Below, piece after piece: positions 51,018-60,230 of a stretch of DNA of 64,000 bases. The position numbers were made by a program, and so were the translations under genes. The stretch's first letter is position 1, and each line of letters starts with the position of its first letter. The DNA comes from JAFGLZ01 sp964390905 (GTDB lineage: Bacteria; Planctomycetota; Phycisphaerae; UBA1845; JAFGLZ01), in the NCBI GenBank assembly GCA_964390905.1, contig CAYMLO010000002.1, forward strand, positions 62,001-126,000. Reading direction: 5' to 3'. A model generated the notes under the pieces. That model was not told the DNA's origin. It did no database searches and worked only from the letters and a program-made list of their open reading frames with translations.

Positions 51018-51719
51018 ATGAGAGTTCTAGGGGTAATAGGGGTTGTGTGCTTCGCGGCCGCTCCGGTGATGGGCAGCGCGGTGAATTTCCAGTTTGACAT
51101 CGTCGCTGGCTCGCTGACGGTGGACGTGAGCCCTGACGGTGTCGCCTCGCCAGATCCGGTGACCGTGAGCATGGGCGGCACGTTCGGCATGACCATCTAC
51201 GCCAGCGACGGCCACATCGGCGAGAGCGACACGTTCGTCCTCAGCCAGAGCAACATGCACAACACCGACGTGGCCGAGCTGACACTGATGGGCCTAGCCA
51301 CGGCCCTCATCCCAGCCGGCGGTGCGCAGTTCCTGGACTTCGCGCCGGTCGCGCCGGGCCACATCGGACCGGGAGGCCTCGGCGCGGTCGACACCGATGT
51401 CTATGTCGAGGTCGTCGCCGTCGTGACGGGGGTACTGAACACGACCCTGGACACGAGGACCTGGGCGGGCGTGCCGCTGGATTTCGATGTGGTCATTACC
51501 ACGTCGGCGAGAGTCAGCGACACCGTGGCCGTGAACATCCACGGGACGTTCGGGTACGAGATCGGCGTCACGGCGATCACGCAGACGTTGACGCTGGACT
51601 TGATCGTCGACGTAGCGGGCACGGCCCACTACCCGCCTGAACCCGCCCTCGGCGGCCTGTGTGCGCTGGGTGTAGCGGGTGCGGGCTCGTGGTTGCGCCG
51701 TCGGCGTCAGGTGCGCTGA
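51018..51719 (+). CDS. PEP-CTERM exported protein, tandem copy 1
   Basis: 233 residues from ATG 51018 (AGGAGG, spacing 9). Signal peptide MRVLGVIGVVCFAAAPVMG. The body is a beta-rich domain rich in Asp, Thr and Gly (FDIVAGSLTVDVSPDG, GHIGESDTFVLSQSNMHNTD, LDFAPVAPGHIGPGG). The C-terminus YPPEPALGGLCALGVAGAGSWLRRRRQVR shows the PEP motif, a short hydrophobic span and an Arg cluster, the sorting signal processed by exosortase in planctomycetes and others. Two paralogs follow. Function unknown, surface or extracellular matrix protein likely. Confidence 0.88.
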   Translation: MRVLGVIGVVCFAAAPVMGSAVNFQFDIVAGSLTVDVSPDGVASPDPVTVSMGGTFGMTIYASDGHIGESDTFVLSQSNMHNTDVAELTLMGLATALIPAGGAQFLDFAPVAPGHIGPGGLGAVDTDVYVEVVAVVTGVLNTTLDTRTWAGVPLDFDVVITTSARVSDTVAVNIHGTFGYEIGVTAITQTLTLDLIVDVAGTAHYPPEPALGGLCALGVAGAGSWLRRRRQVR

Positions 51720-51766
51720 CGGGGAGGTCGCGCGGACCTCGAGAAGACACATTCTGGCACTCCCGA

Positions 51767-51801
51767 GAGGCAGCGTCTCCGACCGAGACGCTGCCTCGTT
51801 T
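51767..51801 (+). terminator. Rho-independent-type terminator after PEP-CTERM copy 1
   Basis: A perfect 13-bp stem GAGGCAGCGTCTC / GAGACGCTGCCTC with a 5-base loop (51767-51797) followed by GTTTGG. The T tract is short. The same stem, with a different loop, follows copy 3. Confidence 0.7.
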
Positions 51802-51870
51802 GGCTTGAGACTCTGCGCGTTCCTGAGACATGCGATACGCCACACCGAACGGAAGCTGCCGAAGGTCGTC

Positions 51871-51899
51871 TTGACGTTCCGATGAAAATCGGGTATATT
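51871..51899 (+). promoter_or_regulatory. Sigma-70-type promoter for PEP-CTERM copy 2
   Basis: TTGACG (51871-51876), exactly 17 bases, TATATT (51894-51899). Best promoter match in the window. The predicted leader to ATG 52015 is about 110 bases, with GAGGAG just before the start. Confidence 0.65.
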
Positions 51900-52014
51900 T
51901 AGGCTAGCAAGTTGGGAGGTTGGAGGAATAGGGTGCGCGGCCTCCACAGGTCTCGTGCCATGATCACGCGAAGATGGGAAGGTTCCCCGATCCAAAAGAC
52001 AGAGGAGTGGGGGC

Positions 52015-52758
52015 ATGAAAGCCACAGTCCTGATGGGAGTGTTGTGCTCTGCGGCTGCTCCGGCCATGGGCGCGGCGTGGGCCATTGATTTCGACATCGT
52101 CGCTGGATCGTTCGCGGTGGACGTGAGCCCGGATGGGGCCGTCCAACCGGATCCGGTGACCGTAAACGCCGACGGCACGTTCGGCATGATGATCTATGCC
52201 AGCGACAACCACATCGGCCAGAGCGACACGTTCATCCTGACCGACAGCGACATCTGCAACTCCGAGGAAGTCGAGATGATGTTGATGGGCCTCGCTACGG
52301 TCAAGATCCGTCCTGGCAGTGCGCGGTTCCAGGACTTCGCCCCCGTCGTTCCCGGACACATCAGTCCGGGCGGGTCCGACACCATCCAGACCGATGCCTA
52401 TCTGGAGGCCCTCATCCTCGTGGTGGGTACCCTCAATACGACGCTGGACACGAAGACGTGGGCGGGCGAGGCCCTGGACTTCACGGTCAGCGTCAACACG
52501 TCCGCCAACATCAGCGACTCCATCACGGTCAACATCCGCGGGACGTTCGGGTACGAGATTGGCGTCACGGCGGTCACGCAGACGCTGACCTTCGACCTGA
52601 TCGTGGATGTGGTCGGGACGGCGCACGTCGTGCCCGACCCAGCCCTCGGCGGCGTGACTGCGTTGGGGCTGGGCGCCGCCGGTACCTGGCTGCGCCGTCG
52701 ACGGCAGCCGGACCCCCAGGGCGCCACGCGGGAGGTGGACACGTCCGGTTCGCTGTGA
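52015..52758 (+). CDS. PEP-CTERM-type exported protein, tandem copy 2 with tail extension
   Basis: 247 residues from ATG 52015 (GAGGAG upstream), with signal peptide (LMGVLCSAAAPAMG) and the same domain as copies 1 and 3 (FDIVAGSFAVDVSPDG, GQSDTFILTDSDICN, FAPVVPGHISPGGSD). Its sorting signal is altered: the motif is PDP instead of PEP (VPDPALGGVTALGLGAAGTWLRRRRQ), and after the Arg cluster it runs on for 16 residues (PDPQGATREVDTSGSL), which the other copies lack. Whether exosortase still handles it is doubtful. It is the most diverged of the three. Confidence 0.86.
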   Translation: MKATVLMGVLCSAAAPAMGAAWAIDFDIVAGSFAVDVSPDGAVQPDPVTVNADGTFGMMIYASDNHIGQSDTFILTDSDICNSEEVEMMLMGLATVKIRPGSARFQDFAPVVPGHISPGGSDTIQTDAYLEALILVVGTLNTTLDTKTWAGEALDFTVSVNTSANISDSITVNIRGTFGYEIGVTAVTQTLTFDLIVDVVGTAHVVPDPALGGVTALGLGAAGTWLRRRRQPDPQGATREVDTSGSL

Positions 52759-52861
52759 CGAGACAGGCTTCCCAAGGACGCTGTAGGCAAGAGAGAGAAG
52801 CACTGGATCGGCCGGTGGAAGGCGATGAGCGAAAGGCCTGTGGAGGAAGGAGGCAGCGGGT

Positions 52862-53563
52862 ATGAGATTACTGCGCGCAATGGGCGTCCTGTGCTTTGCG
52901 GCCACGCCGGTGATCGGGGATGAGATTGGCCTCACGTTTGACATCATCAGTGGCACGCTGACGATGGACGTGAGCCCCGATGGCCTCGCGACACCCGATT
53001 CGGTGAGCGGGGCCATGGACGGCACGTTTGGCGTGGCGATCTACGCCAGCAACGGCCACATCGGCCAGAGCGACACATTCGTCCTCACCCAGAGCGCAAT
53101 GACCAACACCGAGGCGCTCGACCTGTCATTGATGGGGCTGATGACGGTCAACATTTACACCGGCAGTGCGGTCTTCATGGACTTCGCTCCGGTCGCCCCG
53201 GGTCACCTTGGTGCGGGCGGCGCCGGCACGATCAGCACCGATGTCTATGCCGAAATCCTCGTGTCCATCACGGGTCTGGTGGGGACGCCCTGGGAGTCGA
53301 ACACTTGGGCGGGGGAGCCGCTGGACTTCGACGTAATCATCACCACGTCGGCGGGAATGAGCGACACCGTCGCCGTGAACCTCCACGGGACGTTCGGGGT
53401 CAAGATCTGGAGTACGGCAGCCGAACACACGTTTACGCTGGACCTGATTGTCGACGTGACGGGGACGGCTCACTATCCGCCTGAACCCGCCCTCAGCGGC
53501 CTGTGCGCGCTGGGCCTGGCGGGCGCGGGTTCGTGGTTGCGCCGTCGACGTCAGTCACGCTGA
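52862..53563 (+). CDS. PEP-CTERM exported protein, tandem copy 3
   Basis: 233 residues, the same length as copy 1, from ATG 52862 with AAGGAGG upstream. Signal peptide MRLLRAMGVLCFAATPVIG. The body repeats the family pattern (FDIISGTLTMDVSPDG, GHIGQSDTFVLTQSAMTN, FMDFAPVAPGHLGAGGAG) and ends YPPEPALSGLCALGLAGAGSWLRRRRQSR with canonical PEP motif, hydrophobic span and Arg cluster. Copies 1 and 3 resemble each other, and share the downstream terminator, more than either resembles copy 2, pointing to a relatively recent duplication of gene plus terminator. Confidence 0.88.
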   Translation: MRLLRAMGVLCFAATPVIGDEIGLTFDIISGTLTMDVSPDGLATPDSVSGAMDGTFGVAIYASNGHIGQSDTFVLTQSAMTNTEALDLSLMGLMTVNIYTGSAVFMDFAPVAPGHLGAGGAGTISTDVYAEILVSITGLVGTPWESNTWAGEPLDFDVIITTSAGMSDTVAVNLHGTFGVKIWSTAAEHTFTLDLIVDVTGTAHYPPEPALSGLCALGLAGAGSWLRRRRQSR

Positions 53564-53609
53564 CGGGAGGTCGAGCGGATTTCGAGAAGACACATTCTGG
53601 CACACCTAA

Positions 53610-53649
53610 GAGGCAGCGTCTCCTGGTGAGACGCTGCCTCGTTTGGTTT
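53610..53649 (+). terminator. Terminator after PEP-CTERM copy 3 (duplicate of the first)
   Basis: The same 13-bp stem GAGGCAGCGTCTC / GAGACGCTGCCTC (53610-53640) with loop CTGGT, followed by GTTTGGTTT. The flanking AGAAGACACATTCTGGCAC sequence is also shared with the first copy. The opposite-strand gene ends at 53736, so it may work for both directions. Confidence 0.7.
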
Positions 53650-53735
53650 CCAGCACGTCGTTTCGCTCGTACGCGGTTTGAGCGGCGACGTGACAGGACG
53701 TGATCACTCGACGGGTGATGCCGACGGCCATCGCC

Positions 53736-54695
53736 TCACGTCCTGCTGAAGACCGGTTTGACGTTGGCGGCGATGGCGCGGAGCTTCTTCTCCTCGTCGG
53801 CCGTGATGGGCTTGACCGGCGTGGCGAGGCGAAGCGCGAGCTGGAACAGCGATCCATCGGCCGGGGGGATGGCCGCAGTCACGGGCTGGGTCAGTGTGAA
53901 TCGCAGGCCGAGAACGGCCTCGGCGGGATCGGACAGGGGACGGTACCAGCAGTTGGGGTACTTCTTGCGATCCGGGTCGTCCTTCTTCGTGTACCGCTCC
54001 CGTGCCATGGCCTTCAGGGCGAGGATGGCCGCCCCCTGCGAGACGGCCTTGGCGACCACCCGCGGACCGAAGTCGCCCTTGTAGGTGCAGGCGTAGTTCA
54101 CCGGGAACAAGATCGAGTCGAACTTGTAGCGGTCCATCGCGGCCAGTGCCGCCTCCTCGGAATGCGCCGAGAACCCCAGGAACCGCACGCGCCCCGCCTT
54201 CTTGGCCTTGATGAAGGCCTCCATCGCGCCGCCCTTTGCGAAGACCGCGTCCACGTCCTTCTCGACCCGCGTGAGGGCGTGAAGCTGGTACAGGTCAAAG
54301 TGGTCGGTCCGGAGCCGCTTCAACGACGCCTCGAGCTCCCTCTCGGCGCCCTCCCGACGTCGCTGGGTCGTCTTGCAGGCGAGGAAGACGTCCTTGCGGT
54401 AGGGCTGCAAAGCGGGTCCGAGCCGCACCTCGGCGCTTCCGTAGGTGGGGGCGACGTCGAAGTAGTTGACGCCGTGTTCGATGGCCTGGGCGACGAGCCG
54501 ATCGGCCGTCTGCTGATCGAGGCCGTTCAGGATGTACCCGCCGAATCCGAGGATCGACAACTGCACGCCGGTCCGCCCGTACGCGCGGCGAGGCAGCGTC
54601 GCCGCTTCAGCGGCGCGAAGGGGTTGTAGCGCCTGGCCGACCGCCATCGCGGCCGGCGGAACCGCAGCCTTCTTGAGGAACTCACGGCGTTTCAT
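53736..54695 (-). CDS. Tat-exported aldo/keto reductase
   Basis: A 319-residue protein with ATG 54695 (GAGGAGC upstream), overlapping the stop of the antiporter gene by four bases. The N-terminus MKRREFLKKAAVPPAAMAVGQAL is a twin-arginine signal, so the reductase is probably exported. AKR features: YGRTGVQLSILGFGGY, NYFDVAPTYGSAEVRLG (Asp, Tyr), FLACKTTQRRREGAERELEASLKRLRTDHFDLYQLHAL (Lys and His of the tetrad) and ILFPVNYA. A C-terminal region continues to VKPVFSRT. Tat-exported AKRs are common in planctomycetes; the substrate is unknown. Confidence 0.9.
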   Translation of the reverse strand: MKRREFLKKAAVPPAAMAVGQALQPLRAAEAATLPRRAYGRTGVQLSILGFGGYILNGLDQQTADRLVAQAIEHGVNYFDVAPTYGSAEVRLGPALQPYRKDVFLACKTTQRRREGAERELEASLKRLRTDHFDLYQLHALTRVEKDVDAVFAKGGAMEAFIKAKKAGRVRFLGFSAHSEEAALAAMDRYKFDSILFPVNYACTYKGDFGPRVVAKAVSQGAAILALKAMARERYTKKDDPDRKKYPNCWYRPLSDPAEAVLGLRFTLTQPVTAAIPPADGSLFQLALRLATPVKPITADEEKKLRAIAANVKPVFSRT

Positions 54696-56605
54696 CGGAT
54701 CTGCTCCTCGTTTGCCTCGGGATTGCCTGTACCCATGGGTGCCCCCGCGATCCACGTTGGCCGCCCGACGAGACGAACCACGAGGGCGAGCGCGGCCGCA
54801 CCGATCCCGAGGCATGCGATCGGGTGCAGACCGGCCCAGTCGTTGAGCAGGTAGCCAGCGACGATGGCCACGCCGGCGGCGAGCAGGGCGTAGGGCATCT
54901 GCGTCCAGACGTGATCCTCGACGGTGCACTGGGAGGCGGCGGCCGACAGGACCGTCGTATCGCTGATGGGGGAACAATGATCGCCGAAGATCGCGCCGGC
55001 CAGGACGGCGGCGACGCTGGCGGACAGGGCGGTGCGGGCGACATCCGGCGGTAGGTCGGTCGCCAGCTCGGCCGCCACCGACACCGTCACCGGCACCAGG
55101 ATGCCCATCGTGCCCCAGGACGTGCCCGTCGCGAACGAGACGCCCGCGGCGGCCAAAAAGACCAGGATCGGCAGGACCCCCACGCCGACGCCGGCATCGC
55201 GAAGTCCCACGGTCGCGACCTCGGCCAGATGCAGCGAGCGCATCGCGTCGGAGAACGCCCACGCCAACGACAGGATCACCACGGCCAGGAGCATCCGCCC
55301 GAAGCCGACCATGACGGCGTCCATGGCTTGGGCGAGCGTCAGCTTCCGCCGCGCCAGCGAGATCCCGATCGCCAGGACGACGGTGATCAGGCTGGCGTAC
55401 ATCATCGAGCGGGACGACTCGGCATGCGACATGACCGCGCGGAGGCTGAACGATTCGCCTGCGGGCAGCCTGGCCCAGCCGGTCAGGATGAGCAAGGTCA
55501 GCGTGGTGGCAATGAGGGCCAGGATCGGACCGACGGCGAACCAGTAGGAGGTCGGGGGCGTCTCGGTGGCAGCCGGGGCGCCGCTGGCGATGTCTCGGGC
55601 ATCGCGCCAGTCCAGCGGATCGACGCCCTTCTCCGAAGCGGCTCCCCGTGGGCCGGCGTCGGTCTCGTTCGCGTCGTCGTCTGCGTGTCGACGCGCGCCG
55701 GCGGCGCGGCGCTCCGCGGGGAGCATCGGGCCGAAATCGCGGCGAAGCAGGGCCACGATCAGCACGAGCGCGATGGCGAACAGCGGGTAGAAACGATACG
55801 GGATGCTCGCGACGAAGACCTGGAACGCACCCAGGTCGTTGATCCACGACGCTCCGCCGTTCGCCGCGACGTCGGCCAGGCCGTCCTGGATGTAACCCAC
55901 TTGGACGCCCACCCACGTGCCGACCAGCGCAAGCGACGCGATGGGGGCGGCCGTCGAGTCGACGATGTAAGCGAGCTTGGCGCGGCTGATCCGCAACCGG
56001 TCGAACACCGGCCGCATCGTCGGGCCGACGATGAGCATGTTCGGGTAGTCGCCGAAGAAGATCGCCACACCCGCCGCCCAACCCGCCAGCTGACCCCGCC
56101 GCGGGTTGGACGCCCATCGGCTGATCCGGTCGACCATGGCGGCCGTGCCGCCGTTGGCGGATATCACCTCGACCACCCCGCCGATCACCAACGTAAACAC
56201 GATGATCATCAGGTGATCGACGTCGCGAAGCGTCCCGATCAGGTAGGTTTCTACGGCGACGATCACGCCTGCGATCGGGTTGTAGGCGAAGCTGCCCGGC
56301 TCGACGGCGTCGCTCCAGGGCAGGTGCATCATGGCGGCCGCGAAGATGCCCAAGGCCAGCGCGGGGATCACCTGACGCAGCGCGATGGCCAGCCCGATCG
56401 CCAGGACGGCCGGCGCGATGACCCACAGGCCGTAGACCTGGTCGGGCCCCGCGCGATCGGGCGCCGAAGACGGTGCCGCAGTCGAGACGGCCTGGGACGA
56501 GGTCGACGCACCAAGGGCGACGCTGTCAACCACGTTTGAGACGGTCAGCAGAACGATGACACAGACACCGAGCCACCGAAGCGCTCTGACCGAAGGCATC
56601 CACAT
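54692..56605 (-). CDS. NhaC-type Na+/H+ antiporter family membrane protein
   Basis: 637 residues from ATG 56605; the N-terminal segments IVLLTVSNVVDSVALG and LWVIAPAVLAIGLAIAL start a many-span membrane protein. The Na+/H+ antiporter NhaC pattern is seen in GDYPNMLIVGPTMRPVFDRLRISRAKLAYIVDSTAAP and, near the C-terminus, ATGTSWGTMGILVPV and GDHCSPISDTTVLSAAASQC. A hydrophilic loop of about 60 residues (RRDFGPMLPAERRAAG...SGAPAATET) interrupts the middle. Inner membrane. It is cotranscribed with the following exported AKR (ATGA overlap). Confidence 0.93.
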   Translation of the reverse strand: MWMPSVRALRWLGVCVIVLLTVSNVVDSVALGASTSSQAVSTAAPSSAPDRAGPDQVYGLWVIAPAVLAIGLAIALRQVIPALALGIFAAAMMHLPWSDAVEPGSFAYNPIAGVIVAVETYLIGTLRDVDHLMIIVFTLVIGGVVEVISANGGTAAMVDRISRWASNPRRGQLAGWAAGVAIFFGDYPNMLIVGPTMRPVFDRLRISRAKLAYIVDSTAAPIASLALVGTWVGVQVGYIQDGLADVAANGGASWINDLGAFQVFVASIPYRFYPLFAIALVLIVALLRRDFGPMLPAERRAAGARRHADDDANETDAGPRGAASEKGVDPLDWRDARDIASGAPAATETPPTSYWFAVGPILALIATTLTLLILTGWARLPAGESFSLRAVMSHAESSRSMMYASLITVVLAIGISLARRKLTLAQAMDAVMVGFGRMLLAVVILSLAWAFSDAMRSLHLAEVATVGLRDAGVGVGVLPILVFLAAAGVSFATGTSWGTMGILVPVTVSVAAELATDLPPDVARTALSASVAAVLAGAIFGDHCSPISDTTVLSAAASQCTVEDHVWTQMPYALLAAGVAIVAGYLLNDWAGLHPIACLGIGAAALALVVRLVGRPTWIAGAPMGTGNPEANEEQIR

Positions 56606-56681
56606 GCCGTCCTGTTGCCTTCGTTGCGGGTGTCCGAGCATGGTTCCCCCGGCACGAGAAACGGGTCAGTCGAGAGCGAAT

Positions 56682-57818
56682 CTAGTATCCCGGTGGGGGC
56701 GTCGTCGTCAAACGACTCAACGAGCGACGCGTGCAGTACGCGACATAGCCTTTCGCGGCCGACCGCGAATACGCCCGCGAGGCCTTGTTCAGCGCGTACT
56801 CGCAATTGAAGACCGGTACGCCGGCGGCCAGGTACTGGTCCAGATACTCGATGTAGTAGTCCGTCAGCGTCGGGTCGTTGGCCCAGTCATAGCCGTCGGG
56901 GTCGGACCAGTCGTCCGTCGCGTCGCCGGCGAACCAGACCTCCTCCTGAGCGATCGCGTCGATGACGTCCAATAGCCCCGGATGTCCGTCCATCAGCGCC
57001 GCGGCGTTTTGCTGGATGATCAAGAAGCCCGGCTTGCGCTGCCGGGCGTAGGCCCGGATCTCTCCGATGAAGGCGATCATCTCCTCGGCCGGATCCACCC
57101 CTGCCCGCCGTCCGGCGGCCACCACGTCGGCGTCCTCGTAGCCTTCGACCCAATCGAGGTAGACCCCGTCGAAGCCGTCCCGGATTGCCTCGTCGACGGC
57201 GCTGGTGTAGTCCCCGTGCGGCGCGCTGGTCTGGTTCTGCCCATAGATGATCACGTCCTTCCACCGCGCGTCCCAGTAGGCGACCGGGTAGTTGCCGCCC
57301 CACCCGTCAGGATCGTGGCTGAGGATGTAGTCGGGCCAATCGGCGGGGCGTGGTTGGCCCACCGGCCACCTCGTCGACCACGTCCAGTACCACCGCCAGT
57401 CCTCCGCCTCCCCGATGTCGATGTAGGCGATCAACAGCTTGCGATGTTCGCCGTCGCTGGCCGCCGTCGCCTTCAGCAGATCCGTCATCGCCTTCGTGTC
57501 GAAGTCGCGATCGTCCGACGACCAGTCCGTCCGCGTCGGCTCGAGCACCAACATGTCGTACTGCGAGTTGGCCAGCGCACTCACATTGCCTGATGCGGAC
57601 ACGTCCTGAATCTGATAGGCCCAGAACTGGATCTGATCGAGCGGCAGGGGGCCCAGCGTCGGTTCAATTCCCCCGTCGTTGTCCCAGCCGCCGTCATCAC
57701 CATCAGCACCATCGTCACTGCCGTCGTCCCAGTCGCAACTCGGGAAGCACCCGCCCATCATGCAGCAGAGCAGCGAGGCGACCAGCGCCCAGCTCCGAAA
57801 CCGTTGCCATTTGCCCAT
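56682..57818 (-). CDS. GH114-like (polygalactosaminidase-type/TM1410) exported lipoprotein
   Basis: 378 residues from ATG 57818 (GGAG upstream); ATG 57845 is an alternative with a comparable ribosome binding site. The signal ends in a lipobox-like MGGC (Cys24). An acidic linker of Asp/Gly (DWDDGSDDGADGDDGGWDNDGG, shown shortened) follows. The catalytic TIM barrel has IQFWAYQIQDV, YDMLVLEPTRTDWSSDD, LLIAYIDIGEAEDWRWYWTW, DGFDGVYLDWVEGYED and PGFLIIQQNAAAL, which are the hallmarks of the TM1410/GH114 family. The YLDWVEG segment supplies the likely acidic residues. Exported; transcribed away from the ABC importer genes. Confidence 0.85.
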   Translation of the reverse strand: MGKWQRFRSWALVASLLCCMMGGCFPSCDWDDGSDDGADGDDGGWDNDGGIEPTLGPLPLDQIQFWAYQIQDVSASGNVSALANSQYDMLVLEPTRTDWSSDDRDFDTKAMTDLLKATAASDGEHRKLLIAYIDIGEAEDWRWYWTWSTRWPVGQPRPADWPDYILSHDPDGWGGNYPVAYWDARWKDVIIYGQNQTSAPHGDYTSAVDEAIRDGFDGVYLDWVEGYEDADVVAAGRRAGVDPAEEMIAFIGEIRAYARQRKPGFLIIQQNAAALMDGHPGLLDVIDAIAQEEVWFAGDATDDWSDPDGYDWANDPTLTDYYIEYLDQYLAAGVPVFNCEYALNKASRAYSRSAAKGYVAYCTRRSLSRLTTTPPPGY

Positions 57819-57954
57819 GGCATACTCCGTCTTCTTACAATGCATGTTACGCCTTCCCTTCGCCGAGGCAAAGGGTCCCCGGACGTGACGGCGTGCCGAC
57901 GGGTAACTAGAATGGCCCAAAGATGATTCAGCGCGCAGGGCGAGGGAGGGCCCG

Positions 57955-59322
57955 GTGAATCGGCTTCCATTCGGTCCAGCACCCACGTTGCTGCTCGTGC
58001 TGTTCGTGCTGTCCGCTGGGTGGCTGCTGTTCCATCCTGCCCGCGGCTCGGGCGAGGGGCGGGTTGACCAGACGACGCTTCGCGTCTGGGTCTTCGCGCG
58101 GACGCACTACGACGCCTACCGTGACATCATCCCGCAGTTCGAGCAGGCGCATCCCGGCGTCAAAGTCGATCTTCAGCTTGTCCACGGACAGGCCGTGACG
58201 TCCCGGATGCAGGCGGCGTTTTGGGCCGACCTCGATGTCCCCGACCTGGTCGAGACCGAGATCAGCTCCGTCGGGATGTTTTGGCGGGGGCCGCTCGAGG
58301 AGATCGGCTTCCTCGATCTGACCGACCGGCTCCGCGCCACGGGATTGTACGACCGGATCGTTCAGACGCGCTTCGCGCCGTGGAGCACGCGTCAGCGGGT
58401 CTTCGGCCTGCCCCACGACGTGCATCCGGTGATGCTCGCCTACCGCCGCGACCTGTTCGAGGCGGAAGGCATCGACCCGGACACGCTCGACACGTGGGAC
58501 GAGTTCATCGCCGCCGGCAGGAAGGTCACGCGCGACCTGGACGGCGACGGGACCATCGATCGGTACATGATCGAACTGTCGGACACGAGCTACGCGAACT
58601 TCGAGGTGTTGCTGTTCCAGCGCGGGGGTGGGTACTTCGACGCCGAAGGCCGACTGACGATGGACGACGAGACGGCGCTGGCCACGCTGCTCTGGTACGT
58701 CCCGCTGGTGGCGGGGCCCGGGAGAATCGGCAACTCGCTCGGGGACCAACAGATCCTGACCCAACAGGTCGAGGCCGGCTACCTGCTGTGCTTCATCTGT
58801 CCCGACTGGCGGACCCGATTCTTCGAGAATGACATCCCGCGAATCGCCGGCGAGATGGCGCTGATGCCCATGCCCGCCGTCGAGCCCGGCGGACGTCGGA
58901 CGAGCACGTGGGGGGGCACGATGATCGGTATCACCAAGAAATCGCAGCACCACGACCTGGCGTGGGAGCTGGCGGTGCATCTGTACTACGCCACCGAGTC
59001 CTTCGACAGGCGCTTTCGGCAGACGAACATTATCCCGCCGATCCGCGACGCGTGGAACCAGCCCTCGTTGGACGAACCGCGGGCGTACTGGTCGGGCCAG
59101 CCGATCGGTCGGCTCTACGTCGACCTGGCGGACGAAACGCCGCCGCAATACTCGAGCCCCTATGCCCAGATGGCCAAGGAGAAGACCGGCGAGGCCATCA
59201 CCGAATGTGTCCTCTACTACCGAGAGCACGGTGAGGACGGCTTCGCCGACTTCGCCAGGACCATGCTGAAATCCAAGGCCGACGACGTCCGCGCCCTGGT
59301 GCGGAGGAACCCGTTCCAGTGA
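57955..59322 (+). CDS. ABC transporter sugar-binding protein
   Basis: A 455-residue protein starting at GTG 57955 (GGGAGGG upstream). Signal/anchor LLLVLFVLSAGWLLFHPA is followed by the solute-binding fold: TTLRVWVFARTHYDAYRDIIPQFEQAHPGVKVDLQL, VFGLPHDVHPVMLAYRRDLFEAEGIDPDTLDTWDEF, FQRGGGYFDAEGRLTMDDE and GTMIGITKKSQHHDLAWELAVHLY. Typical of carbohydrate uptake family 1. The signal has no lipobox cysteine, so it may stay anchored by its N-terminus. It overlaps the first permease gene by four bases (GTGA). Confidence 0.92.
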   Translation: MNRLPFGPAPTLLLVLFVLSAGWLLFHPARGSGEGRVDQTTLRVWVFARTHYDAYRDIIPQFEQAHPGVKVDLQLVHGQAVTSRMQAAFWADLDVPDLVETEISSVGMFWRGPLEEIGFLDLTDRLRATGLYDRIVQTRFAPWSTRQRVFGLPHDVHPVMLAYRRDLFEAEGIDPDTLDTWDEFIAAGRKVTRDLDGDGTIDRYMIELSDTSYANFEVLLFQRGGGYFDAEGRLTMDDETALATLLWYVPLVAGPGRIGNSLGDQQILTQQVEAGYLLCFICPDWRTRFFENDIPRIAGEMALMPMPAVEPGGRRTSTWGGTMIGITKKSQHHDLAWELAVHLYYATESFDRRFRQTNIIPPIRDAWNQPSLDEPRAYWSGQPIGRLYVDLADETPPQYSSPYAQMAKEKTGEAITECVLYYREHGEDGFADFARTMLKSKADDVRALVRRNPFQ

Positions 59323-60230
59323 GCCAGCCATCCGCAACCAGATTCTGGACCCTACAGCGAAAGGCGGCGCCGTACGTCTTCATCTCGCCCTTCATCATCG
59401 TGTTCGCCACGTTCATGGTTTACCCGCTGATCCAGAGCATCCTGTTCGCCTTCCAGGCCAGCAGCGGCCCCAAGAGCACGGCCTACGTCGGGCTCGATAA
59501 CTTCCGGTTCATGCTCCGCGACCCGGATTTCTGGACGGCCGTTCGAAACACGGCCACGTTCGCGTTCTTCAGCGTGTTCGTGCAGCTCCCGCTCAGTCTG
59601 GGGTTGGCGCTGTTGCTCAACGCGCGATGGGTCAGGGCAAGGAGCTTCTTTCGGCTCGCCTTCTTCTCGCCCCACCTGGTCGGGCAGGTCTTCGTCGCCG
59701 TCCTGTTCTCGCTGATCTTCATCCCCCGGTTCGGATTGCTCAACCGGGCGATCCATGCGGTCTTGGGGATGGGGTTGGAGACGAAATGGCTGATGGACCC
59801 CAGCCTGGTCATGCCCGCGCTGGTCTTGACGGCGCTGTGGATGTACGTGGGATTCAACATGATCTACTTCCTGGCGGCGCTGCAGGCGGTCGACCCGCAG
59901 CTCTACGAGGCCGCCCAGGTGGACGGCGCCAATCGCTGGAAGCAGTTCATCCACGTCACGTTCCCCGGCATCAAGCCCATCGCTGTGTTCATCATGATCA
60001 TGAGCGCGATCGGCTCGTTCCAGCTCTTCGAGCTGCCCTACGTCCTGCTGCGGCAGACCCCCGGGCCGAATCAGGCGGGCCTGACCATCGTGATGTATCT
60101 GTTCAGCACGGGGTTTTCGACGGGCGACCTCGGGTACGCCAGCGCGATCGGCTGGGCGCTGGTGTTGATCATCCTGACGATCAGCCTGGCCCAGGCGAAG
60201 GTCATGGGCTTATGGAAGCGAGACGCATGA
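59319..60230 (+). CDS. ABC transporter permease (MalF/UgpA-type)
   Basis: 303 residues, GTG start overlapping the stop of the binding-protein gene. About six membrane segments, with the EAA loop motif at EAAQVDGANRWKQFIHVTFPGIKP. The N-terminal PYVFISPFIIVFATFMVYPLIQSI is typical. It pairs with the next permease to form the import channel. The ATP-binding subunit (MsiK/MalK type) is not in the window and could be shared, as in other carbohydrate importers. Confidence 0.94.
   Translation: MSQPSATRFWTLQRKAAPYVFISPFIIVFATFMVYPLIQSILFAFQASSGPKSTAYVGLDNFRFMLRDPDFWTAVRNTATFAFFSVFVQLPLSLGLALLLNARWVRARSFFRLAFFSPHLVGQVFVAVLFSLIFIPRFGLLNRAIHAVLGMGLETKWLMDPSLVMPALVLTALWMYVGFNMIYFLAALQAVDPQLYEAAQVDGANRWKQFIHVTFPGIKPIAVFIMIMSAIGSFQLFELPYVLLRQTPGPNQAGLTIVMYLFSTGFSTGDLGYASAIGWALVLIILTISLAQAKVMGLWKRDA

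Larger units (their letters stand above)
51720..52014. other. 295-base spacer with terminator and promoter between PEP-CTERM copies 1 and 2
   Basis: The spacer holds the terminator at 51767-51801 and the promoter at 51871-51899, described separately, showing that copy 2 has its own transcription start. The stretch between 51720 and 51766 is closely repeated after copy 3 (53564-53609). Confidence 0.7.

Noticed and set aside
53736..56426. A single 896-residue minus-strand protein
   Set aside because: The first two thirds are an Arg-rich shadow of the NhaC-type gene in another frame; only the aldo/keto reductase part is real.
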